A stretch of 64,000 nucleotides of DNA from the NCBI GenBank assembly GCA_013041925.1, contig JABDRB010000003.1, positions 248,001 through 312,000 on the forward strand. Direction: 5' to 3'. The notes below the pieces were generated by a model. The model did no database searches, was not told the DNA's origin, and saw nothing but the letters and a program-made list of their open reading frames with translations. The translations under genes and the position numbers were made by a program. Below are positions 34,787 through 43,352 of this stretch, piece after piece. Every line of letters starts with the position of its first letter. The stretch's first letter is position 1. Source of the DNA: Akkermansiaceae bacterium. GTDB taxonomy: Bacteria > Verrucomicrobiota > Verrucomicrobiia > Verrucomicrobiales > Akkermansiaceae.

Positions 34787-35686
34787 TTACTCAGGGCGGG
34801 TGGCAACACAATCGCGCACCGTCTTGAGGATGCGTTCGCGTTCCTCACCAACGAGGGGCATGCGTGGCTCACGGACGGTTTCTGTGCCGTATCCGAGCTC
34901 CGCGCAGGTCGTCTTGATATACTGAACCAACTTCGGATGACTATCGAAGTGCAACATCGGCATATACCAACGGTAAATCTCAAGTGCCTTCTGGTAATCA
35001 CCCGCCATCGCAGCATCCCAGAGCAATCGGTTCTCACGCGGGAAGGCATCCACCAAGCCAGAGATCCATCCCGTGCAGCCGAGCATGATACTTTCCAGTG
35101 CCACGTCATCGAGCCCAGAGAAAATGAGGTATCGGTCGCCCAGTGCGTTAAAGAGGTCCGTGATCCGGCGCACATCACCGGCAGCTTCTTTGATACAGAC
35201 GATGTTCTCAACATCAGCCAGATCCTGGAACATCTCCGGGGTAAGATCCACACGGTAAACTGGTGGGTTGTTGTAACACATGATCGGAAGATCCGTGGCA
35301 CCCGCCACCTTACGGAAATGATTCACCGTCTCGCGGTGATCCGAGTTGTAAACCATCCCAGGCATCACCATAAAACCATCAACTCCGACACGTGCGGTGG
35401 CTTGAGCTGTTTCGCAGGCTCCCTTCGTCGTGAACTCAGCCACACCATTCAGCACGGGCACGCGGCCCTTAACGACATCGACGGTGGCTTTCATCACCTT
35501 CACCTTTTCGTCAAGAGAGAGGGAACAGTTTTCACCGATGGTGCCCAGCATGATAATACCGTGGACACCTTCATCGAGAAGGGCTTCAACGTGCTTCTGG
35601 GTCGATGGTAGATCGAGGGAGAAGTCGTCGTGGAACTGAGTGGGGACGGCGGGAAAAACGCCTTTCCAGGATACTTGTTGTGACAT
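34787..35686 (-). CDS. dihydrodipicolinate synthase / N-acetylneuraminate lyase family aldolase
   Basis: A 299-residue TIM-barrel protein with the DapA-family catalytic set: GTIGE (about residues 48-52), the catalytic tyrosine in YNNP (Tyr138) and the Schiff-base lysine in IKEAAGD (Lys166). The family covers dihydrodipicolinate synthase, neuraminate lyase, keto-deoxy-sugar aldolases and hydroxyproline-derived deaminases. The second residue of the DapA TT motif differs, and the gene is next to an OCD-family gene instead of lysine genes, so a catabolic role is more likely than lysine synthesis. No operon partner is on its strand. Confidence 0.85.
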   Translation of the reverse strand: MSQQVSWKGVFPAVPTQFHDDFSLDLPSTQKHVEALLDEGVHGIIMLGTIGENCSLSLDEKVKVMKATVDVVKGRVPVLNGVAEFTTKGACETAQATARVGVDGFMVMPGMVYNSDHRETVNHFRKVAGATDLPIMCYNNPPVYRVDLTPEMFQDLADVENIVCIKEAAGDVRRITDLFNALGDRYLIFSGLDDVALESIMLGCTGWISGLVDAFPRENRLLWDAAMAGDYQKALEIYRWYMPMLHFDSHPKLVQYIKTTCAELGYGTETVREPRMPLVGEERERILKTVRDCVATRPE

Positions 35687-35949
35687 AATAGTTGATTGGT
35701 TGGATTTACTTCAATGACTCGCAATGCGGATGGCAGAGATAGTGAGACAAGGCGTCTGAGTCAAGGATTTGCTCTCATTTCAGCAAGCATCCGTAAATCT
35801 GCGGGATGTGGGCATGCGCTCACGGTCCGATACCCCCGAAAAAATCCCCCCCTCCCCGAAAAAAGTCCTCCCATTCCATTTCCTGATCGCCATTCCATCC
35901 ACACTCAAGCAGGGTGCATGCAGTTATTCCCATTCCACCAGAAACACCT

Positions 35950-36735
35950 ATGCAACCGAGAATCCCACTCCTATCGACATTCGCCCTCGCTCTTGTTCTT
36001 ATCAACCCAGCCTCAGCGGAGGATCGGAGCTTGGCTGTCAAAGCCGGCGAAAAAATTGCCTTCCTCGGCGACTCAATCACCCAGTCAGGGGCAAGAAAAA
36101 AGGGCTACATCACCCTCGTCATGGATGCACTCAATCGTGAGGGACTCAAGCTCAGCCATGTCGCGGCCGGCAAAGCAGGAAACAAATCCAACAACATGCT
36201 GGCACGCCTGGACAAGAGCGTGATTAGCAAAGACCCAGACTGGATGACCTTGAGCTGCGGCGTCAACGACGTCTGGCATTATACCCTGCGACTAGGAAAA
36301 CGTACATTCCAAGGCGTCTCGCTAGAGGATTACCAAAAGAACATTCGCCAAATCATCGACCAAGCCCAAGCCGCTGACATCAAGGTCATGATCCTGACAT
36401 CCACCATGATTGGTGAGGACCCCGAGAAGGAAACCAACCAAAAGCTCATCCCGTATAATGCGTTCCTCAGGGAAATCGCCCAGGAAAAAGGACTTCTCCT
36501 CGCAGACCTGAGTAAGGACATGCATGCAGCGCTCAAGGAAATACCGGACGAGGCGGGAAAGGCACGGATGTTTGGCGACCCCAAGTATCAGCGCAACATC
36601 AAAAACAAACTGACATCCGACGGCTGCCACATGAACCCCCGAGGAAACATCATGATGGCCAAAGGTGTCTTAAGAGCATTCGGCCTGAGTGAGGAAAAAA
36701 TTACTGCCGCAGAAAATTCCTGGCTCGGAAAGTGA
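35950..36735 (+). CDS. secreted SGNH/GDSL hydrolase
   Basis: A 261-residue protein. The ATG at 35950 was preferred because it gives a signal peptide (hydrophobic to about INPASA, residue 23); the upstream ATG at 35914 adds a non-signal stretch. The SGNH blocks are present: GDSIT (residues 40-44, nucleophile Ser42), a Gly in block II (AAGKAGN), Asn in CGVND (block III) and the DGCHMN block V (about 224-229). Members of this branch act as esterases on acetylated sugars or lipids. It lies in a region of secreted carbohydrate-active proteins, which favours a carbohydrate esterase. Confidence 0.85.
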   Translation: MQPRIPLLSTFALALVLINPASAEDRSLAVKAGEKIAFLGDSITQSGARKKGYITLVMDALNREGLKLSHVAAGKAGNKSNNMLARLDKSVISKDPDWMTLSCGVNDVWHYTLRLGKRTFQGVSLEDYQKNIRQIIDQAQAADIKVMILTSTMIGEDPEKETNQKLIPYNAFLREIAQEKGLLLADLSKDMHAALKEIPDEAGKARMFGDPKYQRNIKNKLTSDGCHMNPRGNIMMAKGVLRAFGLSEEKITAAENSWLGK

Positions 36736-36870
36736 TTCTGGGCGATGGACGAACTTGATAAAAAACCCTGAAAATCCTCACACCCGAAAAACCCCGAATC
36801 ACGTAAGGCGGACTTCCACTGCGGGATGTGTGAGTGTAAAGCTTGCCCCCAATCAGCCTCCATAATCAGG

Positions 36871-36949
36871 CCGTATCATGGATCTCCCCTCAAACGTTCA
36901 TGGGCTGATACAACGTATGCATCAGCCCATGATTGATCCGTATCGTGGA
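36871..36949. repeat. hairpin with flanking direct repeats between convergent genes
   Basis: A perfect 11-bp inverted repeat (36899-36909 and 36921-36931) with an 11-base loop, flanked by 12-base direct repeats differing at one base (36871-36882 and 36938-36949). No T-run follows. It lies between two converging genes, so it may terminate transcription, or be a small dispersed palindromic element. Confidence 0.5.
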
Positions 36950-36972
36950 CGAACCGTTTAAGAGATAGCTGG

Positions 36973-38046
36973 CTATTTCTTGATGAGCTCGACCATTTTT
37001 TCACCCAGGGCAAGACCGACGTTCATGTAAGTCTGAGCATTGCCGCTGTAGTGAGCACTGGAGCTGCTGCCTTTTGACAGCGGGTTGGTGTAGACAAATC
37101 CGAGGTTGCTACCGAGTTCGTCTTTGTATTTGCCGCTGGCGAAGGTCTTCATGGATTGAAGAATTTTGCCATGACCCGACTCTGTGTCGTCTTCTTTAGT
37201 TTGACCAAGCGAAGCGGTAACGAATGCTGCCTTGGGAGCATTGAAGTCGTTGCGGAGCGATTTGACCAAGGAAACGAGGTTTTTTTCATACATCGCGGTG
37301 TGTGCAGCGTTGCGCATGTCTTTATCACCCTGCCACCAGAGGAAACCAACGACTTCGTAGCTCGTGGCATCGGGGTAGTATTTACCGAGGTCAGCGAGAA
37401 TCTTCTTGGCGTTGGTAACATCGTCGTCGTATTGCTTGCCTCCATACCATTGCAGACAATCTCCACCCTTCACGTAGGGAACAACGGTCTTGTCCTTTTT
37501 ACTTTTGAAGGTCTCCTTATAACCAGGCAGAGCCTTTCCATCGTAGGTGTAGCCCTTACTCCCCGGAGGCAGGAGGTCCCAGCCGAGGCTACGGTTACCG
37601 ATCGAGCTTTTGAGCACCATGACGGGCTCATCGATGGCGTTGCCAAGTTGATGACCGATGCCGATTTCGATGCCGATTTTTTTACTGCTGATGGTAAGCC
37701 AGTCGTTGCGGTAAACACCCATATTGCCACGTTTTTGCATGACGGATACGTTACGAACATCCTTGCGGGTCGTCCAGCTACCTGCGTCGTCGACGAGAAA
37801 CGGGTAGAGGCCTTCCGTTTTAACGGCATTCTCTAGGCTTCCCGTTTTGTCAGCACCCATAACTTTGCCCATCTCCAAGGTGTTGGACTGCCCCATGACA
37901 ATGAAGACCTTGACGGGCTTCGACATATCGGCAGGCTTGCCGTCTGGATCCGGTAGTTGTTGTTTCTCAGCGGTTGCGACACCACTGACTCCCATACACA
38001 TCGCAGCCAACAGGCTAGATGATTTCATTACTTGGTTCATTTTCAT
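36973..38046 (-). CDS. secreted sialate O-acetylesterase-like protein (SASA domain)
   Basis: A 357-residue protein with a signal peptide (residues 1-26, ending GVATA). The SASA-domain features are the GQSN nucleophile motif (Ser54), FLWWQGDKD near residue 236 (equivalent of WYQGE), and a C-terminal SSAHYSGNAQTY segment that supplies the histidine. The family removes O-acetyl groups from sialic acids or plant and algal polysaccharides; in Verrucomicrobiota it is expanded and substrates are mostly unknown. It is monocistronic, converging with the SGNH hydrolase gene and lying 249 bases from the sulfatase on the same strand. Confidence 0.85.
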   Translation of the reverse strand: MKMNQVMKSSSLLAAMCMGVSGVATAEKQQLPDPDGKPADMSKPVKVFIVMGQSNTLEMGKVMGADKTGSLENAVKTEGLYPFLVDDAGSWTTRKDVRNVSVMQKRGNMGVYRNDWLTISSKKIGIEIGIGHQLGNAIDEPVMVLKSSIGNRSLGWDLLPPGSKGYTYDGKALPGYKETFKSKKDKTVVPYVKGGDCLQWYGGKQYDDDVTNAKKILADLGKYYPDATSYEVVGFLWWQGDKDMRNAAHTAMYEKNLVSLVKSLRNDFNAPKAAFVTASLGQTKEDDTESGHGKILQSMKTFASGKYKDELGSNLGFVYTNPLSKGSSSSAHYSGNAQTYMNVGLALGEKMVELIKK

Positions 38047-38186
38047 ACGTTGATTTATAGCGTTATTTGTTGGTTCTGTGGTCGCGCATCCTAAAAATCA
38101 GATTCGAGGGAGCGGGACACGAGCTTGACCGAGGGGTCATCCACAAAGCCAAGCGTGAGATAATACGGAGCCGATGCCCGTGATCA

Positions 38187-38210
38187 TTCAAATATTCGCC
38201 CTTATTTGAA
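38187..38210. promoter_or_regulatory. AT-rich inverted repeat upstream of the SASA gene
   Basis: A perfect 8-bp inverted repeat, TTCAAATA and TATTTGAA, separated by eight bases, about 140 bases upstream of the SASA start. The symmetry would suit a dimeric regulator, but no copy was noticed elsewhere in the window. Confidence 0.3.
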
Positions 38211-38295
38211 AATAATCATAGCAGCACGATGGGAGCACGCCGCTCAAGCCCGTCGATGCGCTCCTCATTGCCGGAACGTCTCTGATGGCTCATGT

Positions 38296-39675
38296 CTATT
38301 TTCTTCTCGGCAGGGTGTTGACCTTGCGGTTGTTGAGTGGATACCAGCCGTGAATCAGTCCACCGAGTTCCTTGACAAGTTCCGGTTTTTGGGTGGCCAA
38401 GTTCGTAATTTCGTGGGGATCCGTCATCAGGTTAAAGAGCTGTGGCTGCGCATCCTTGGGCAGTGTGCGCCGACCGTATTTTGAGCCGGAAAAACCGTCA
38501 TAGGTGAGTAAGAGCTTGTAGTCGCCACGGATGACCCAGCGGTTGAGCAGGGACGCTTCCGGATCATAGACATCCGCGATGTCGTGGTCAAAGGATTCAC
38601 CAAAGAGCGTGTTGCGCTGGATGGGGTCGCCACCTTGCAGCTTGGGAAGCAGATTAAGCCCAGGTAGACGTTTAGGGATATCGGCACCGACAGCGGCAAG
38701 AATGGTTGGCACGATGTCAAGGCTACTACAGAGCTCGGGTCGATCCGCAGGTTTGATTTTTCCAAGCCAGCGGAACATGATGGGCGTGCGTGTGCCTCCT
38801 TCGTAGGCGGTAAGTTTTGAGCGCAGAGCAAAACCTGCCCCCTGTGGGTCTTGAATCCAACCATTGTCGGTGACGTAAATGACCAAGGTGTTCTCAGAGA
38901 GTCCTTTTTGATCGAGACGGCCTAAGAGCGCACCACAAGTTTCATCAAACCACTCACACATGGCGTAGTATTTGGCAATGGAGGCAGGCCGATCGGCGGT
39001 GGTGTATTTTTTGAGCAGGCGTTCGGGTGGGTTATGCGGGGTGTGGGGCAAGAACGGAGCATACCAGATGAAAAAAGGTTTTTGAGCCGCAGTAGCCGTA
39101 TCGATAAAATCATAGACTGGCTTCATCCCCTCACGACCAATCGTAAGTCCATCATCGCCATGGCGACCACCTGAATTCGGGTAGCCACGGGTCATGCCGT
39201 GGCTAAATCCACCACGCTGGTAGCTTCCCTCCCACCATTTGCCACATTGAAAACTCAGATACCCCATTGGGGCCAGCAAGCGGGGTAAGGTCGGAATTTG
39301 ATCGATGTTGGCAATCAACAACTCCTTCGGGTGTTTGCCGGTTTTCTCAGCATGTTGTTTATTTTTCGCAGTCCTTCCTGGGTCGTTTCCGGTGATCCTA
39401 TTCTGGTGCGAGTAAAGACCCGTCGCCAAGCTGGCAAGTGCGGGTCGGCACAAAGCGGTGGGCACGTAACCACGGCGAAACGTGACACTTTGTTGCGACA
39501 ATTGATCGAGGTGTGGCGTCTTGATGGCGGGGTGCCCCATAAAGCTGTAATCGGTCCACGCCTGATCGTCAGAGAGAATGAGCACGATGTTCGGCTTTTG
39601 ATTTTCCGCGTTGAGCGGTGCCAACAAGAAGCATGACAGGACAGCCAGAGACGGGATGATTGAAAGACGGATCAT
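38296..39675 (-). CDS. secreted family S1-type sulfatase with variant active-site motif
   Basis: A 459-residue protein with a signal peptide (to about residue 23) and the sulfatase start PNIVLILSDDQ (about 28-38, metal-binding DD). The formylglycine region reads ALCRPALASLATG: Cys76 and Pro78 of the C-x-P-x-R motif are present but the arginine is replaced by Leu80. Downstream features are kept, including a basic KWWEGSYQRGG segment, FFIWYAPFLPHTPHNPP (His) and VIYVTDNG (second metal-binding Asp-Asn). It should desulfate a sugar or polysaccharide outside the cytoplasm after formylglycine maturation. It sits among esterase and glycosidase genes. Confidence 0.9.
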   Translation of the reverse strand: MIRLSIIPSLAVLSCFLLAPLNAENQKPNIVLILSDDQAWTDYSFMGHPAIKTPHLDQLSQQSVTFRRGYVPTALCRPALASLATGLYSHQNRITGNDPGRTAKNKQHAEKTGKHPKELLIANIDQIPTLPRLLAPMGYLSFQCGKWWEGSYQRGGFSHGMTRGYPNSGGRHGDDGLTIGREGMKPVYDFIDTATAAQKPFFIWYAPFLPHTPHNPPERLLKKYTTADRPASIAKYYAMCEWFDETCGALLGRLDQKGLSENTLVIYVTDNGWIQDPQGAGFALRSKLTAYEGGTRTPIMFRWLGKIKPADRPELCSSLDIVPTILAAVGADIPKRLPGLNLLPKLQGGDPIQRNTLFGESFDHDIADVYDPEASLLNRWVIRGDYKLLLTYDGFSGSKYGRRTLPKDAQPQLFNLMTDPHEITNLATQKPELVKELGGLIHGWYPLNNRKVNTLPRRK

Positions 39676-39891
39676 GATCGTGGTGAAAAAGGAATAAGTT
39701 ACCCATGGATCTATGCAAGATGATTTATTCTGATTTCAGGGCTTTGCGGATTGAGCACATAATGAAGTGCCTGAGTGGGTGCTGGTCATACTCATACCCT
39801 GAGACATCAGCTCCCCAAGATCGGCAAACAAGCCAAGGGATGATGGCTTTTATCATTCGCATAGGTTGATTTTTGATGACTCCGTTACCAC

Positions 39892-42800
39892 CTATAAAGA
39901 GTGAATGGTGAGATGCACAGACTGATCATTATCTTTACCCTGAAGTCGGTAAGTGAGCTTGACTTGGTGGGCAGGAAGGAGGCTAGGCACGCTGACGCGG
40001 ATGACATTTTCTTTTACCTGCACCCCAGTGACCTCCACCTTGTCAGGTGATTTAACACCTGGCTTCCTAACTGAAAATTTGGGCGAGCCGTATTGGGATG
40101 ACCAGAGATAGTTCCACATACTGACCTGGCATGACTTGGCATCGATACGAACCTTTTGGTTAAAGGTCAGCTCAATATACCCTTTGCGGGCTTTGACATC
40201 GGTGACCATGGGTTCTTGTTTTCCAGTGTAGCGGACGCGTTGCAGGCAGCCATCATCGGGAGCAAACACACCCCAACCCCGTGTGCCAGTGACATAGACT
40301 TGGCCGTCTTGCGGGTTTACGCGGGGGCGCATGATCCCGCTGGCAAAGTTGAAGGGGAAAACCTGAGTCGATGCTTGGGTTGGTTCGGCATCGTCATCGA
40401 CAAAGACCATCATCGCCTTGGCAAGTCCGCAGCTTGTGTGAAATAGGGCACCATTGCCGTAGGGACCGAAGCGCCTGTCATCGACCCAGACTTGACCACC
40501 ACACGAGGAGTCAACGTCCTGTGGCAACCAGAGGATCGGTTGAGCAAAGGTTTTACGTTTTTTAAATTCGCCCTGCCTACCGGAACCCCCATACCATTTT
40601 CCTGGCTCGATGATGGAGATTTTTCCTGCCGGAACCCAGCCCCCCTGATTGTCGGCCATAAGGATGCGACCGCCGGGAAGAATCCCCATACCATTAGGAG
40701 TGCGGAATCCTGTGCCGTGCATGGTAAAACTTTTCCCGTCTGGACTGATTTTGTAACAACCACCAGAGAATGTGATGTCGGTATACTGACCATTTTTTGA
40801 GTAATACAAGTAGCCGTCATCATCGCGGACAAGATCAAAGTTATACCCGTGATAAATCAGAGAGAAGTCAGGGTCGGTAAAGAATTGTTCATAAAAATCC
40901 GCCTCACCGTCGTTGTTATAATCATGGAGTCGGACGATCCCACTGCGGGTGGTGACAAGAACTTTGCCATCGACAACTTGGCAACCAAACGTTTCGTGAA
41001 TACCGGCGGCGAATCGGCTCCACGTTACCTTGCCGAGGGCATCATCGATGCCGCTGACGATCCAAACATCGCCGTCGTAGGTGGTGACAACAGCACGACC
41101 GTCGTCGAAAAACGCCAACGACGTGGTCCGCATCCAGCTGTTGTAGGCATTTTCGAATGGCACGGGAATCGTGTCCAAGACGTAGCTGGAATCCTTGTCA
41201 TCAGAGAGTTGGCCCGTGACGTTATACTCTGTTGTCCAACGCCGTTCCCCTCCCTGAGTCAGGATTTCAAAATGGGCAGGAACCAGCGATTGATTCACGG
41301 CAGACACCCTGCCTGACGCACCATCCCCGACACTGCGGATGACGGAAAACGATCTGGCATTCTGGCCGGCTGGGATATGGATCGCGAGCCATCCTTTGTC
41401 GATTTTCCACGTTAATCCACGGCGGTCACCGTGGATAGCAATCGCCATTTTTCCGCACTGCATGGGTGCTTCAACAATGGGACCGGCACGGCAGTCAGCC
41501 GCATGACCGACACCTAAGAGCAATTCTTTGCCGGGTTGAATTTTGAGATGCTGCACCAAAGTTCGGGTTCCTTTTTTGTCGAGGATGCAATCGGGAGATT
41601 CCAGAATATTCCGAGCATCGATGCTGTAGGAAAGCACCGCTTGATCGTCATATAAATAATGTCCATTCCAGCGGAAACCGTCGAAGGTGAGCGGCCCCGT
41701 TGGGGCATTGCGTGGGTAGTCGAGATTCCCACCATGAGCCCAACGCCACTTGCCCAACTCTGGCACCATGGTTCCATTAGGGACCGGATTAACTTTACCA
41801 TGTCCCTCGTAATAGTGGGATTTCATCATTTCCATGAACCCGCCGTGCCAGACGCCGAGAGATTCCATAGCATTGAGGTTATAGGAGATGGTTGTTTTCC
41901 CGGGCAGCTTCACCTGCATAGCGTTGCGCTCCTTGCCATTGGCACAGATCATGGCTGGACCGTGGTCGCGATAGCGGCCCTCCTTGAACGCGAGGTCACT
42001 GCCACCACTATCCTTGGGTCGTTTGGCATTTTCTTCGGTCGAGTAGAGTGAGTAGGGCAGGGCATCGATGGCCTTGGGGGTAACGTCGACCCTATTTTTA
42101 GGATTGTGTGGCTTGAAGATTTTCTCGCGCACGTAATGGAGCACATGGAGGCGTTGTTCGACGCTGAGGCTCGCCATCGGCGGCATGTAGCGGAATCCCG
42201 TGGTCAAGGTTTCAAACATGCTCAACAAGTCGGCACCGTTGAGGAGCCGATCCTGGGTAAAGGATCGGGCCAGCGGGTTGGGTGGCTTACCGATCCCATC
42301 CCCATGGCAGTTGAAGCAGTTGGTTTTGTAGATAGCAGCCCCGGCAGTTACCGCTTTTTTGAGATCCTCCACACTCAAATCAAGATACTCGCGTGGCGAA
42401 TCCGGTGATAACGGAAGAATCTCAATCTTTGATATTTCTGTGGGATTTCTGAGGAAAAAGTTAATGCGTTCGGCATTTCCTTCGACGTATCCATCCTTCG
42501 TCATTTTTAGATTACGCGGAATATGGTCCGATGACAGACGCACGTCTTTACCCAAGTAAACAACCGCCTCCCCGTTCCCTAGGGGCGTCATGTTCTTAAT
42601 ACGTTTTTGCTCAGCCTTCATATTCCGGACGACAATTCTGATATCGCGCCATTGACCCACCAGATTGTTCAGGACATTTTTTGATGGATTGGCTTCCGGA
42701 ACGATGACCTCACATAGATGAAGGTCACTAAACTCCTTAAGATACCTCAATCGTATCCGCAGTTCATAATTGGCGTACTTTTTCTTATTATGAATGTGGA

Positions 42801-42981
42801 GCTTCCCTCTTCCTCGGAGAATCCTGCCGTCGTATTCCCATTCATACAGCTTTAATTGGTCGACCGAACTGCCGTCAAAAATAACCCCAGATGACTTTTC
42901 CTCCTTGGCTTCAAGGCTCAAGGGTATGCACAGGCAGGTGAGTAATACACAGGCCAGATTGATCATCGTCTTTAAACTCAT
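39892..42981 (-). CDS. large secreted cytochrome c / beta-propeller-like protein
   Basis: A 1029-residue protein. The ATG at 42981 gives a signal peptide (MSLKTMINLACVLLTCLCI...LEA); an earlier ATG at 43035 adds 18 hydrophilic residues. Residues 25-200 are a DUF1080-like beta-sandwich (FDGSSVDQLKLYEWEYDGRILRG). A cytochrome c domain follows, with heme motif CFNCH (about 222-226) and a probable Met ligand in YMPPM (about 266). The rest is a DUF6797-like and propeller-like region (NGMGILPGGRILMADN, DVDSSCGGQVWVDD). Such PVC-type proteins are common in Planctomycetes and Verrucomicrobia and may oxidise sugars; the reaction is unknown. Confidence 0.75.
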   Translation of the reverse strand: MSLKTMINLACVLLTCLCIPLSLEAKEEKSSGVIFDGSSVDQLKLYEWEYDGRILRGRGKLHIHNKKKYANYELRIRLRYLKEFSDLHLCEVIVPEANPSKNVLNNLVGQWRDIRIVVRNMKAEQKRIKNMTPLGNGEAVVYLGKDVRLSSDHIPRNLKMTKDGYVEGNAERINFFLRNPTEISKIEILPLSPDSPREYLDLSVEDLKKAVTAGAAIYKTNCFNCHGDGIGKPPNPLARSFTQDRLLNGADLLSMFETLTTGFRYMPPMASLSVEQRLHVLHYVREKIFKPHNPKNRVDVTPKAIDALPYSLYSTEENAKRPKDSGGSDLAFKEGRYRDHGPAMICANGKERNAMQVKLPGKTTISYNLNAMESLGVWHGGFMEMMKSHYYEGHGKVNPVPNGTMVPELGKWRWAHGGNLDYPRNAPTGPLTFDGFRWNGHYLYDDQAVLSYSIDARNILESPDCILDKKGTRTLVQHLKIQPGKELLLGVGHAADCRAGPIVEAPMQCGKMAIAIHGDRRGLTWKIDKGWLAIHIPAGQNARSFSVIRSVGDGASGRVSAVNQSLVPAHFEILTQGGERRWTTEYNVTGQLSDDKDSSYVLDTIPVPFENAYNSWMRTTSLAFFDDGRAVVTTYDGDVWIVSGIDDALGKVTWSRFAAGIHETFGCQVVDGKVLVTTRSGIVRLHDYNNDGEADFYEQFFTDPDFSLIYHGYNFDLVRDDDGYLYYSKNGQYTDITFSGGCYKISPDGKSFTMHGTGFRTPNGMGILPGGRILMADNQGGWVPAGKISIIEPGKWYGGSGRQGEFKKRKTFAQPILWLPQDVDSSCGGQVWVDDRRFGPYGNGALFHTSCGLAKAMMVFVDDDAEPTQASTQVFPFNFASGIMRPRVNPQDGQVYVTGTRGWGVFAPDDGCLQRVRYTGKQEPMVTDVKARKGYIELTFNQKVRIDAKSCQVSMWNYLWSSQYGSPKFSVRKPGVKSPDKVEVTGVQVKENVIRVSVPSLLPAHQVKLTYRLQGKDNDQSVHLTIHSL

Positions 42982-43352
42982 AGTGCCGCTTTTTGATATT
43001 CTTTCGCTTGATGGTATTACGGTGCTCTCAGGCAATTTTATTCAACTCATTATCGATCATCGGGCAGGCTTGAATCTATTTCACCGTAGCTCTGAAACGT
43101 TCACCCGTCGCCCATTTCCCCCGCGAACTCGACCAACTGACCGTGCTCACGTCGGCACTGAGTATTACACCGATTACTAGGAATTCTGCCGTGCACTTAC
43201 TCAAACCATCACAGATGCGGCTGCTCGTCAAATACGCAGTATTCCATGGTTTTATCTATTTGCTCTATGATGATTTTCTTTGGCAACCATTGCAATTCGA
43301 CGTGAACAAGCCATGGTCATTTGATGTTTCCCTGATACAACCTGTATTCTTC
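42982..43352. promoter_or_regulatory. divergent intergenic region
   Basis: This 371-base stretch separates two divergently transcribed genes and must hold both promoters if the chosen starts are right. The plus-strand frame of the downstream gene is open through much of it (from 43143), with an aromatic, hydrophobic translation, so part of it could be coding. No operator-like repeat was seen. Confidence 0.4.

Noticed and set aside
43143-43352. N-terminal extension of the VWA protein
   Set aside because: The extension lacks the usual membrane start of the family, which begins at 43353; kept only as a possible alternative.
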